DNA from: Streptomyces lilacinus
GTDB taxonomy: Bacteria > Actinomycetota > Actinomycetes > Streptomycetales > Streptomycetaceae
Reading direction: 5' to 3'
DNA length: 10,743 bases
Assembly (NCBI GenBank): GCA_000715685.1
Contig: KL569415.1
Location: 12,233 to 22,975 of the forward strand
Part shown: positions 1-5,962 of the stretch, in pieces
How the letters are laid out: each line of letters begins with the position of its first letter
Position numbering within the stretch: position 1 is the first letter of the stretch
The notes under the pieces: model-generated
What the model was told of the DNA's origin: nothing
Databases searched by the model: none
What the model saw: the letters and a program-made list of their open reading frames with translations, nothing else
Translations under genes and position numbers: made by a program

Positions 1-2
1 CC

Positions 3-89
3 CCCGCCGTCGTGGCGGCCGTCAGGCAGGCCACGGGCCTGGCCCTGACGAGGGTGCCGGTACGACCGGAACACCTCACCGGCACCTGA
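3..89 (+). CDS. Xanthine dehydrogenase molybdopterin subunit, C-terminal fragment (partial)
   Basis: Only the last 28 codons are present, open at the left edge and ending in TGA at 87-89. The peptide reads AVRQATGLALTRVPVRPEHL followed by TGT. This resembles the tail of actinobacterial molybdenum-binding xanthine dehydrogenase subunits, which end in a helix of the type 'AAVR.ATG' and then 'RVPVRPEHL'. In that family the subunit binds the molybdenum cofactor and oxidises hypoxanthine and xanthine to urate in the cytoplasm. The next two genes, a purine permease and an XdhC-like factor, fit a purine-catabolism operon and support the call. No catalytic motif is inside the fragment, so the assignment rests on the tail and on context. 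Confidence 0.6.
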   Translation, partial: PAVVAAVRQATGLALTRVPVRPEHLTGT

Positions 90-178
90 ACGCTTCCCCC
101 TGCGCCCTCCTGCGCCCCCTTGCGTCTCGGGCCGTCCCCCGGGTCGTGCAGCCCCCACCCGGATCCCTGGAGCGCACC

Positions 179-244
179 ATGACCCACTCTTCCGTACGGC
201 CGGAGCTGTGTGTATAAGAGACAGGGTCCACCGTCGCCCGCGAA
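179..244 (+). other. Interrupted 5' end of the NCS2 permease gene
   Basis: An ATG at 179-181 follows a GGAG at 169-172. It encodes MTHSSVRPE and then runs into adapter sequence, giving L-C-V and a TAA stop at 215-217. After the adapter the same reading frame resumes as GSTVAREVRGGV, the conserved start of AzgA-type permeases. The natural gene therefore probably starts at 179. An unknown stretch has been lost and replaced by adapter; related permeases usually carry a few tens of residues between a variable N-terminus and the 'STVARE' motif. I treat this as an assembly break and not as a biological mutation. Confidence 0.7.
209..224. other. Nextera/Tn5 mosaic-end adapter sequence inside the contig
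   Basis: Sixteen bases, TGTGTATAAGAGACAG, match the 3' part of the 19-base Tn5 mosaic end used in Nextera libraries (AGATGTGTATAAGAGACAG). The three bases before it do not match. It is AT-rich and unlike its surroundings, and it puts a stop in an otherwise continuous permease frame. Any protein predicted to start with MCIRDR here is translated adapter. Confidence 0.96.
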
Positions 245-1573
245 GTGCGCGGCGGCGTCACGACCTTCATGGCCATGAGCTACATCCTGCTGCTCAACCC
301 CCTGATCCTCGCCGGCCCGGACGCCGCCGGGCAGACCCTCGGCCGGAGCGGACTGATCACCGCCACCGCCTTCGCCGCAGCGCTGTCCACGCTGCTCATG
401 GGCCTGATCGGCAGGGTGCCGCTGGCCCTCGCGGCCGGGCTCGGCGTCTCCGGCGTGCTCGCCACCCAGGTCGCGCCCCGGCTGACCTGGCCGCAGGCGA
501 TGGGCATGTGCGTGATCTACGGCGTGGTCATCGTGCTGCTGGTCCTCACCGGGCTGCGCGAGCGCGTCATGAACGCCATCCCCCTCGAGCTCAAGCACGC
601 CATCACCATGGGGATCGGCATGTTCATCGCCCTCATCGGGCTGGTGAAGGCGGGCTTCGTGCACGCCGCGAAGTCCGGCGGGCCGGTCACGCTCGGCCCG
701 GCCGGCGAGCTGGCCGGCTGGCCCGTGCTGCTCTTCTGCGTCACCCTCCTGCTGATCTTCATGCTGCAGGCGCGGGACGTGCCCGGCGCGATCCTCATCG
801 GCATCGTCGTCGGCACCGTCCTCGCCGTCCTCGTCAACGCCGTCGCCGACCTCGGCCCCCGCGCCTGGCAGAACGGCGCGCCCGAGCTCACGGGCGGCGC
901 GGTCTCGCTGCCGGACTTCTCGCTCTTCGGCCACGTCGAGTTCGGCGGCTGGGGCGCGGTGGGCGGCGTGACCGTCGGAATGATCATCTTCACGCTGGTG
1001 CTGGCCGGCTTCTTCGACGCGATGGCCACCATCATCGGCGTGGGCACGGAGGCCGGCCTCGCCGACGCCAAGGGCCGCATGCCGGGCCTGAGCCGGGCCC
1101 TGCTCGTCGACGGCGCGGGCGGCGCGATCGGGGGCGTGGCGGGCGCGTCGGGCCAGACGGTCTTCGTCGAGTCCGCGACGGGCGTGGGCGAGGGCGCCCG
1201 CACGGGTCTGTCCTCCGTCGTCACGGGCCTGCTCTTCACGGCGTGTCTGTTCTTCACCCCGCTGACGAGGATCGTCCCCGGCGAGATCGCCGCGGCGGCG
1301 CTGGTCGTCATCGGCGCGATGATGACGAGCCACGCCCGGCACATCGACTGGACCGACCGCGCGGTGGCCGTCCCCGTCTTCCTGACGGTCGTCCTGATGC
1401 CGTTCACGTACTCCATCACCGTCGGCGTGGGCGCGGGCGTCATCGCCTCCACCGTCATCAAGGCCGGCCAGGGCAGATGGCGCGAACCCGGCGCCTTCAT
1501 GTGGGCGCTGACCGTGGTCTTCGCGGGCTACTTCGCCCTGCACCCGATCGAGCACTGGCTGGGCGTGAAGTAG
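245..1573 (+). CDS. NCS2-family purine permease (AzgA/PbuG type), 5' end damaged
   Basis: This is an integral membrane transporter, probably a proton symporter for hypoxanthine, guanine, adenine or related purines. The readable frame after the adapter scar gives 442 residues from a GTG at 245; the family is usually about 470-490, so the true N-terminus is missing. Family marks are GGVTTFMAMSYILLLNP near the start, the substrate-site region GFFDAMATIIGVGTEAG, and ASGQTVFVESATGVGEGAR followed by TGL, matching the AzgA 'ES.(A/T)G...GRTGL' signature. About a dozen hydrophobic segments run through it. It ends with TAG at 1571-1573, 25 bp before the XdhC gene, so the two are probably cotranscribed. 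Lying between a probable xanthine dehydrogenase tail and xdhC, it may feed that oxidase with hypoxanthine or xanthine. Exact substrate cannot be read from sequence. The GTG at 245 is only the first usable codon after the scar, not the native start. Confidence 0.9.
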   Translation: MRGGVTTFMAMSYILLLNPLILAGPDAAGQTLGRSGLITATAFAAALSTLLMGLIGRVPLALAAGLGVSGVLATQVAPRLTWPQAMGMCVIYGVVIVLLVLTGLRERVMNAIPLELKHAITMGIGMFIALIGLVKAGFVHAAKSGGPVTLGPAGELAGWPVLLFCVTLLLIFMLQARDVPGAILIGIVVGTVLAVLVNAVADLGPRAWQNGAPELTGGAVSLPDFSLFGHVEFGGWGAVGGVTVGMIIFTLVLAGFFDAMATIIGVGTEAGLADAKGRMPGLSRALLVDGAGGAIGGVAGASGQTVFVESATGVGEGARTGLSSVVTGLLFTACLFFTPLTRIVPGEIAAAALVVIGAMMTSHARHIDWTDRAVAVPVFLTVVLMPFTYSITVGVGAGVIASTVIKAGQGRWREPGAFMWALTVVFAGYFALHPIEHWLGVK

Positions 1574-1598
1574 GTCCGGGAGTAGGGGGGGGTACGCA

Positions 1599-2699
1599 GT
1601 GCTGGACATCGCCGCCGAGCTGCACCGCTGGCGCGAGGAGGGCCGCGCCGCCGCCGTGGCCACGGTCGTCGCCGTGCGCGGCAGCGCGCCACGGCAACCG
1701 GGCGCGGCACTCGCCGTCGACGCGGCCGGAACCGCGATCGGCTCGGTCTCCGGAGGCTGCGTGGAGGGCGCCGTCTACGACCTGTGCCGCGAGGCGTTGC
1801 GCACCGGGGAGCCGGTGCTGGAACGGTTCGGCTACTCCGACGAGGACGCCTTCGCGATCGGCCTCACCTGCGGCGGCGAGCTCGACGTCCTGGTGACGCC
1901 GCTGCGCCCCGTCGCCGCCGCCGCGCTGGGCGCGGCCGCGCGCGGCGAACCGGTGGCACTGGCCCGCGTCGTCGCCGGCCCGCCCGGCACCCTGGGCCGC
2001 GCCCTGCTCGTACGCCCCGACGGCACCGGCGAGGGCACCCTGGGCGGCTCGGCCGCCCTGGACGCCGAGGCGCACGCCGCGGCCCGCGCCCTGCTGGACG
2101 CGGGCCGCACGGACGTCGTCGACCTGTGCGCCCACGGGGTCCGGATCCTGGTCGAATGCAGCGTTCCGCCGCCCCGGATGCTCGTCTTCGGCGCCATCGA
2201 CTTCGCGGCGGCGCTCGTACGGGCGGGCAAGTTCCTCGGCTACCACGTGACCGTGTGCGACGCCCGCCCCGTCTTCGCGACGGCCGCCCGCTTCCCGGAG
2301 GCGGACGAGGTCGTCGTGGACTGGCCGCACCGCTGCCTCGACCGCCTGGCGGCCGGACTCGACGGGCGAACGGTCGTCTGCGTCCTCACGCACGACGCGA
2401 AGTTCGACGTCCCCCTGCTGGAACGGGCGTTGCGCCTGCCGATCGCGTACGTCGGCGCGATGGGCTCCCGTCGTACGCACGAGGCGCGCCTGGCACGTCT
2501 GCGCGAAGTGGGTGTGGGGGAGCGGGAGTTGACCCGCCTCCGCTCCCCGATCGGCCTCGACCTCGGCGCCCGCACCCCCGAGGAGACGGCGCTGTCCATC
2601 GCCGCCGAGATCGTGGCCCTGCGACGCGGCGGATCGGGGGCGCCGCTGACGGGCGGGGCCACGCCGATCCATCACGACACGGGCGTCCTTCTAGGCTGA
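1599..2699 (+). CDS. xdhC: XdhC/CoxI-family molybdenum-cofactor maturation protein
   Basis: This is a 366-residue XdhC/CoxI-family protein. In this family the protein binds molybdenum cofactor, protects it during sulfuration, and hands it to xanthine dehydrogenase in the cytoplasm. The N-terminal domain (about residues 1-110) has the hallmark GSVSGGCVEGAV with Cys54, and then LTCGGELDVLV. The C-terminal Rossmann domain (about 185-350) starts at MLVFGAIDFAAALV and contains VTVCDARPVF, VVVDWPH and the family motif AYVGAMGSRRTHEARL, then LRSPIGLDLGARTPEE. The GTG start follows a G-rich run at 1585-1592 that can serve as ribosome binding site, and the upstream stop is 25 bp away, so it looks like the distal gene of the permease operon. 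The reading frame is intact. A -10-like TAGGCT for the next gene overlaps its stop codon. Confidence 0.92.
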   Translation: MLDIAAELHRWREEGRAAAVATVVAVRGSAPRQPGAALAVDAAGTAIGSVSGGCVEGAVYDLCREALRTGEPVLERFGYSDEDAFAIGLTCGGELDVLVTPLRPVAAAALGAAARGEPVALARVVAGPPGTLGRALLVRPDGTGEGTLGGSAALDAEAHAAARALLDAGRTDVVDLCAHGVRILVECSVPPPRMLVFGAIDFAAALVRAGKFLGYHVTVCDARPVFATAARFPEADEVVVDWPHRCLDRLAAGLDGRTVVCVLTHDAKFDVPLLERALRLPIAYVGAMGSRRTHEARLARLREVGVGERELTRLRSPIGLDLGARTPEETALSIAAEIVALRRGGSGAPLTGGATPIHHDTGVLLG

Positions 2700-2746
2700 A
2701 CTCATCGTGTGATCGGTGTGGTCGGCGCAGGGGGAGGAACCGGCGG
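2692..2746 (+). promoter_or_regulatory. Leader of membrane protein A, shared with paralogue B
   Basis: The segment runs from a -10-like TAGGCT (2692-2697) to the ATG at 2747 and contains the ribosome binding site GGGGAGGA at 2731-2738. It resembles the segment before paralogue B (7143-7192): TAGGCTGA versus TACGCTGA, and GCAGGGGGAGG in both, at nearly the same distances from the ATG. The similarity upstream of the coding region suggests a duplicated promoter and leader. No good -35 box is visible, so promoter activity is uncertain. Confidence 0.4.
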
Positions 2747-3421
2747 ATGTTCACGTGGCCCCAGGTGTGCGTGCGTACGGTGGGCCTGGCGGCCGCCGCC
2801 GTCGCCCTCGTCCTCTGCCCGCCGTGGGTGGCGGAGGCGTACCACGACAGGGTGGCCTACGAGCAGGCGCCCCTGTGCCCCGACGGCCGCCGGACGGCGG
2901 GCGCCGCGGACGAGTGCGTCGAGCGGACGAGGGGCGAGGTGGTCGACAAGCAGGTCGGGGGATGCATAGCGGAGGACTGCGCCAAGAACTACCGACTCCG
3001 CGTGCGCCACGAGACGGACACCACCTGGTTGAGCGTCGACGAGGACACCTTCCACGCCGCGAAGCGCGGCAGCCCGGCCGACCTGCGCCTCTGGCACGGC
3101 ACCGTGGTCCGCGTCGAGGCCGCCGGCCACACCACCGACCTCCTCGCGCCCGCCGGGAACGCGCTGCTGTGGCGCCTGGCCGGCACCTGGCTCCTCCTCG
3201 GCCTGGCGGTGTGCACCGCCCCGGGCCGCCACCCGGTGCACCTGATTCCCCTCGCCCCCGGCTGGCTCCTGCTGACCCCGGCCTTCGTCGTCACGGCCGA
3301 CCTGGCCCTCGTCGGCTCGCCGGGCGTGGGCGACGTGCTGTGGGCGGGCGCCCTGAGCCTGATGGGCCTCGTGGTGCTCCTCCTGGGGGTGGGGGCACTC
3401 AGGTCGGGGCGGGACGGGTGA
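2747..3421 (+). CDS. Four-TM membrane protein with extracytoplasmic Cys domain, paralogue A
   Basis: I do not recognise the family. It encodes 224 residues. The ATG at 2747 is chosen because GGGGAGGA ends 8 bases before it. A short hydrophobic helix lies at about 9-25. A soluble stretch (about 26-138) holds four cysteines (44, 57, 73, 78) spaced as C-x12-C-x15-C-x4-C, and the motifs YEQAPLCP, DTTWLSVDED and DLRLWHGTVVR. Three more hydrophobic helices follow: LLWRLAGTWLLLGLAVC, PLAPGWLLLTPAFVVTADLALV and WAGALSLMGLVVLLLGVGAL. The soluble part is probably outside the membrane, where the cysteines could form two disulfides. It is closely similar along its whole length to the gene at 7193-7870, with the same four cysteines and motifs. 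Function is unknown. The pair flanks the protease cluster. Confidence 0.85.
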   Translation: MFTWPQVCVRTVGLAAAAVALVLCPPWVAEAYHDRVAYEQAPLCPDGRRTAGAADECVERTRGEVVDKQVGGCIAEDCAKNYRLRVRHETDTTWLSVDEDTFHAAKRGSPADLRLWHGTVVRVEAAGHTTDLLAPAGNALLWRLAGTWLLLGLAVCTAPGRHPVHLIPLAPGWLLLTPAFVVTADLALVGSPGVGDVLWAGALSLMGLVVLLLGVGALRSGRDG

Positions 3422-3442
3422 GGTGTCCGGGCTGACCTCACC
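3417..3442 (+). terminator. Weak inverted repeat at the end of paralogue A
   Basis: GGTGAGGT (3417-3424) and ACCTCACC (3435-3442) are perfect complements separated by 10 bases. The left arm overlaps the TGA stop. It could act as a weak terminator, but there is no T run and the stem has only 8 bp. Confidence 0.35.
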
Positions 3443-3461
3443 GGCCTGAGCGCCGGGAACC

Positions 3462-3477
3462 TGAGTACGCGTACTCA
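3462..3477. promoter_or_regulatory. 16-bp perfect palindrome, candidate operator
   Basis: TGAGTACGCGTACTCA is fully self-complementary with no central spacer. It sits in the 92-bp gap before the membrane protein gene at 3514, where a promoter would be. A spacer-free palindrome of this size suits a dimeric repressor better than a terminator. The regulator is not identifiable from this window. Confidence 0.45.
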
Positions 3478-3513
3478 TGCGTCACCGCGTACCGGCGAGC
3501 AAGGCTGGCCACC

Positions 3514-3984
3514 ATGCCCGACCTCTCCCAGTCCCCACCGGCACGCGGCCGCGAGGGTGCCATGCCCTGGTACGCCGACCTGTTCGTCGCCCTCGCCGTC
3601 ATGGCGATCGAGGGGATCGTCATCGCCGGCTTCATGTACACGATGGCGATCGAGGGCTGGGCGTTCAACGCCGACTACGGCGGCCAGAGGGACGCTCCCG
3701 AACCGCCGGACTTCACGGGCCGGATGGAGATCGTCTTCGGCGTCGTCGCGGCCGTGGCGGCCCTGGCCGCGCTGGGGCTCGGTCGGGCCCGCTGCTTCAT
3801 CAGCGCCACGACGCAGGGACTGGTGGCCGTCGCGCTGGGTCTCGGTGTCCTGGGAGTGAATGCGTACGAGTCCCGTGACGGGGCCTTCGCCGCCATGACC
3901 CACGCTGGTTGCATGGGCACGAGCGGAGGCACAGACTGGTGGCGAGGCAGTGATTCCGCTTGTTTCGTTGAGAATTCTCCTTAA
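3514..3984 (+). CDS. Small hypothetical membrane protein, about three TM helices
   Basis: I do not recognise this 156-residue protein. Hydrophobic helices occur at YADLFVALAVMAIEGIVIAG (about 20-39), EIVFGVVAAVAALAALGLG (about 71-89) and TTQGLVAVALGLGVLGVNAY (about 97-116), with a short tail holding two cysteines. Start choice is uncertain: ATG 3514 has a poor ribosome binding site, whereas ATG 3562 (giving MPWYADLFVAL) follows CGAGGG and would make a 140-residue protein. The last 10 or so codons are AT-rich, and the first copy of a direct repeat (3967-3980) forms the end of the reading frame. The C-terminus may therefore be a junction with imported DNA and not the ancestral end. The palindrome at 3462-3477 may regulate it. 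Confidence 0.65.
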   Translation: MPDLSQSPPARGREGAMPWYADLFVALAVMAIEGIVIAGFMYTMAIEGWAFNADYGGQRDAPEPPDFTGRMEIVFGVVAAVAALAALGLGRARCFISATTQGLVAVALGLGVLGVNAYESRDGAFAAMTHAGCMGTSGGTDWWRGSDSACFVENSP

Positions 3985-3987
3985 TTT
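3960..3987 (+). promoter_or_regulatory. Candidate promoter of the protease cluster
   Basis: TTGTTT (3960-3965) and TAATTT (3982-3987) are separated by 16 bp and lie in a conspicuously AT-rich patch in otherwise GC-rich DNA. Transcription from here would give a leader of roughly 40 nt before the subtilase start. The match to a vegetative promoter is partial: TTG in the -35, and the first, second and last bases of the -10. Confidence 0.35.
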
Positions 3988-4001
3988 GTTGAGAATTATC
4001 C
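3967..4001. repeat. Two direct repeats spaced 21 bp (candidate operator)
   Basis: GTTGAGAATTCTCC (3967-3980) and GTTGAGAATTATCC (3988-4001) differ at one of 14 bases and start exactly 21 bp apart, two helical turns. The first contains the perfect palindrome GAGAATTCTC (3970-3979). The pair overlaps and follows the candidate -10 box, a position suited to repression of the S8-M14 cluster. An alternative is a remnant of a DNA insertion. Confidence 0.55.
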
Positions 4002-4035
4002 CTTCCTGGAAACCCACCGATCAAGAGAGGTGGGC

Positions 4036-5583
4036 ATGATGCGTCAGTACTACCGTCGCGACCGCCTCGTGGAAGTCGAGCAGCTGGAAGGCGTCGTCGC
4101 CGTTCAGGTCGACGCAAGCGACCAGGACGAGGCGAAGGCGCGAGGAGCCGCCTTGGGCACGAGCGGCCGGTCGGCACTGCGCGAGGCCGATGTCGACGAC
4201 GAGACCGCCGATGCCTTCGAGCGGGCACGCTGGGTGTTCGTCAAGCCGAGCGCGGAGACGCGCGAGGCCCTCGCCGCCGGTGAGGGGGTCGCCGACGCCC
4301 AAGCGGTGGGCAGCGTGATCCGTCGGACCGACGGCCGCGTGGGCATCGCCACTGACCTGTTGAACGTTCAGTTGGTTCCCTCGCTGTCGCAGCAGGAGGC
4401 GGAGAGCGAGCTGTCGGCGGCGGGTCTGGAGATCGTCAACAAGCTCAATTTCGCGGACAATCTGTACGAGGTCCGTGCCAGGGGGTCCGGGGATGCCCTG
4501 GAGGCCTCCGTGGACCTGCACGAGAATGCGAAATTCGTCTTCGCCGAGCCCTCCTTCGTCGAGCACATTCCGCAGAGGCTGCATCCGACCGACCCGAAAT
4601 ACGACAAGCAATGGCAGTGGAACAACACCGGCGCCCTGGGCGGCGTCGCCGGTGCCGACGCCCACACCGAGGCCGCGTGGGACCGGACCGTGGGGGAGAA
4701 CATGCGGGTCGCCGTCATCGACAACGGATTCGACGCCGACCACGAAGACCTCGCCGCGGGTGTGGGACCGATGTCGGGTTTCTACAGCAGCGGTGTGGTG
4801 GGCACGACGTTCACCCAGACCACTGAAGAGACGGGGAACGTGGACAGGACCCACGGCACGTTCTGCGCCGGCATGGTCGGGGCCCGGCACAACAACGACC
4901 GCGGTGGGGTCGGCGCGGCCCCCGGATGCGAGCTGATGCTCGTCGCGTGCCTGACCGACCAGGTGGGTACACAGACCACGCTGGCGCGGGCCGTGGCGTA
5001 CGCGGGCGACCCCTCGACGGAGATCCCGGGTGCCGACCCGTCGGACGGGGCCGACATCCTGGTGAGCAGTCTGGGGCCGAACGGGGCGGAGTGGGATCTG
5101 ACCAGCACCCTCGAGCTCGCCATCGAGGGCGCCGCCGCGAACGGCCGGCAGGGGCGCGGTCTCGCGATTTTCTGGGCCGCGAGCAACGGCAGGAATGTGG
5201 ATGTCGGCATGGACGAGGTCGTGTCGCATCCCGATGTGATCGCCGTGGTGCGGTCCAACAGAAAGGACAAGGAGGACAACGCGGCCCGTGGGCCCGACGT
5301 CGAACTGATCGCCCCCGGCGTCGACGTGTTCAGCACCGTGCCCGGCAACGCCTATTCGACGTCGACCGGGACCAGCTTCGCCGCACCCTGCGTCGCGGGC
5401 TGTGCCGCACTCGCGTTGTCGGTGAATCCACAGCTCACGCGCGACCAACTGCGCCAGGTGATGCACGAGTCGGCCGACAAGGTGGGCGGCGTGGTCTACG
5501 ACGCGAACGGCCACAACGACGACTACGGTTTCGGGCGCGTGAACGCGGCCCAAGCAGTCGCCCTCGCCGACTCCATTCCGTAA
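4036..5583 (+). CDS. S8 subtilisin-like serine protease, no signal peptide
   Basis: This is a subtilase of 515 residues that cleaves peptide bonds through an Asp-His-Ser triad. Counting from ATG 4036, the triad is Asp229 (VAVIDNGFD), His273 (RTHGTFCAG) and Ser447 (TGTSFAAPCVAG); the oxyanion Asn384 lies in FWAASNGRN. All are present, so it should be active. The N-terminus (MMRQYYRRDRLVEVEQLEG) is polar with no signal peptide or lipobox, unlike most bacterial subtilases, so it probably acts in the cytoplasm or leaves by an unusual route. Residues about 105-178 (LNVQLVPSLSQQEAESELS to FVFAEPSFVEHI) look like a fervidolysin-type prodomain; residues 1-100 are not recognised. It ends just after the catalytic domain, without anchor or P domain. 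AGAGAGG at 4024-4030 serves ATG 4036 or 4039; GTG 4030 overlaps it and is unlikely. More codons end in A or T than in neighbouring genes. It heads a cluster with the 109-residue protein and the M14 peptidase. Confidence 0.93.
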   Translation: MMRQYYRRDRLVEVEQLEGVVAVQVDASDQDEAKARGAALGTSGRSALREADVDDETADAFERARWVFVKPSAETREALAAGEGVADAQAVGSVIRRTDGRVGIATDLLNVQLVPSLSQQEAESELSAAGLEIVNKLNFADNLYEVRARGSGDALEASVDLHENAKFVFAEPSFVEHIPQRLHPTDPKYDKQWQWNNTGALGGVAGADAHTEAAWDRTVGENMRVAVIDNGFDADHEDLAAGVGPMSGFYSSGVVGTTFTQTTEETGNVDRTHGTFCAGMVGARHNNDRGGVGAAPGCELMLVACLTDQVGTQTTLARAVAYAGDPSTEIPGADPSDGADILVSSLGPNGAEWDLTSTLELAIEGAAANGRQGRGLAIFWAASNGRNVDVGMDEVVSHPDVIAVVRSNRKDKEDNAARGPDVELIAPGVDVFSTVPGNAYSTSTGTSFAAPCVAGCAALALSVNPQLTRDQLRQVMHESADKVGGVVYDANGHNDDYGFGRVNAAQAVALADSIP

Positions 5584-5619
5584 CGAGGCCATCCGTAGCG
5601 AGGCCATTCCGTAGCGAGC
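5573..5619 (+). repeat. Three degenerate tandem repeats between subtilase and next gene
   Basis: Units are CCATTCCGTAACGAGG (5573-5588), CCATCCGTAGCGAGG (5589-5603) and CCATTCCGTAGCGAGC (5604-5619). The subtilase stop TAA (5581-5583) lies in unit 1, and units 2 and 3 carry TAG at the same place. This looks like local duplication of the 3' end of the gene. The repeats fill most of the 46-bp gap before the next ATG and do not include its ribosome binding site. Confidence 0.75.
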
Positions 5620-5629
5620 GGGAAGAACC

Positions 5630-5959
5630 ATGAGCGAACACGACGACGAGCCGGTGTACCGGTGTCACGTGGTGGCTGCGACCACCGACGCGCTTCGGGA
5701 ATTCATCGACGAAGTACGGCCCGACACCGGCTGCCGGCCAGTGGCCCGGAAAACGGCCGACGGCGGCGTCGGCATCGACGTCTACCTCCATGAGAGCCGG
5801 CTCGCCCAGGCCCGATCGGCCAAATCCGCGGCAGCCGTGGACATCACCCCGGTCGAGAACACCACGGAGAACTGGCAGGCCCGGACGAGGGAGGTCGGCC
5901 AGGGCAACCGCTTCGCCACCCGGGGGGACCATCCCCACGGCCTCGGTCGGAAGGAGTGA
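5630..5959 (+). CDS. 109-residue protein of unknown function in protease cluster
   Basis: I do not recognise a named family. The protein is soluble, without signal peptide or membrane segment. Residues about 9-57 (from YRCHVVAATTDALREFIDEV through GGVGIDVYLHESRLAQARSA) suggest a beta-alpha-beta fold, as in small protease propeptide or inhibitor domains. A more hydrophilic tail follows (VENTTENWQARTREVGQGNR, then FATRG and GLGRKE). ATG 5630 follows GGGAAGAA at 5619-5626. Its TGA (5957-5959) is three bases before the GTG of the M14 gene, and both lie in one frame, so the pair looks like a prodomain and an enzyme separated by one stop codon. The ribosome binding site of the M14 gene (AAGGAG, 5951-5956) is inside its last codons, so translation is likely coupled. 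It could be a detached prodomain, an inhibitor, a chaperone or a substrate of the flanking proteases; none is proven. Confidence 0.8.
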   Translation: MSEHDDEPVYRCHVVAATTDALREFIDEVRPDTGCRPVARKTADGGVGIDVYLHESRLAQARSAKSAAAVDITPVENTTENWQARTREVGQGNRFATRGDHPHGLGRKE

Positions 5960-5962
5960 GCG

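Noticed and set aside
90..178. C-rich direct repeats (CCTGCGCCC-like) between the dehydrogenase tail and the permease
   Set aside because: Short and low-complexity, with no symmetry or promoter boxes.
208..1896. Long + strand frame of 562 codons starting MCIRDR
   Set aside because: It starts in adapter sequence and is a shadow of the permease and xdhC genes, with Arg/Pro-rich composition typical of the wrong frame in GC-rich DNA.
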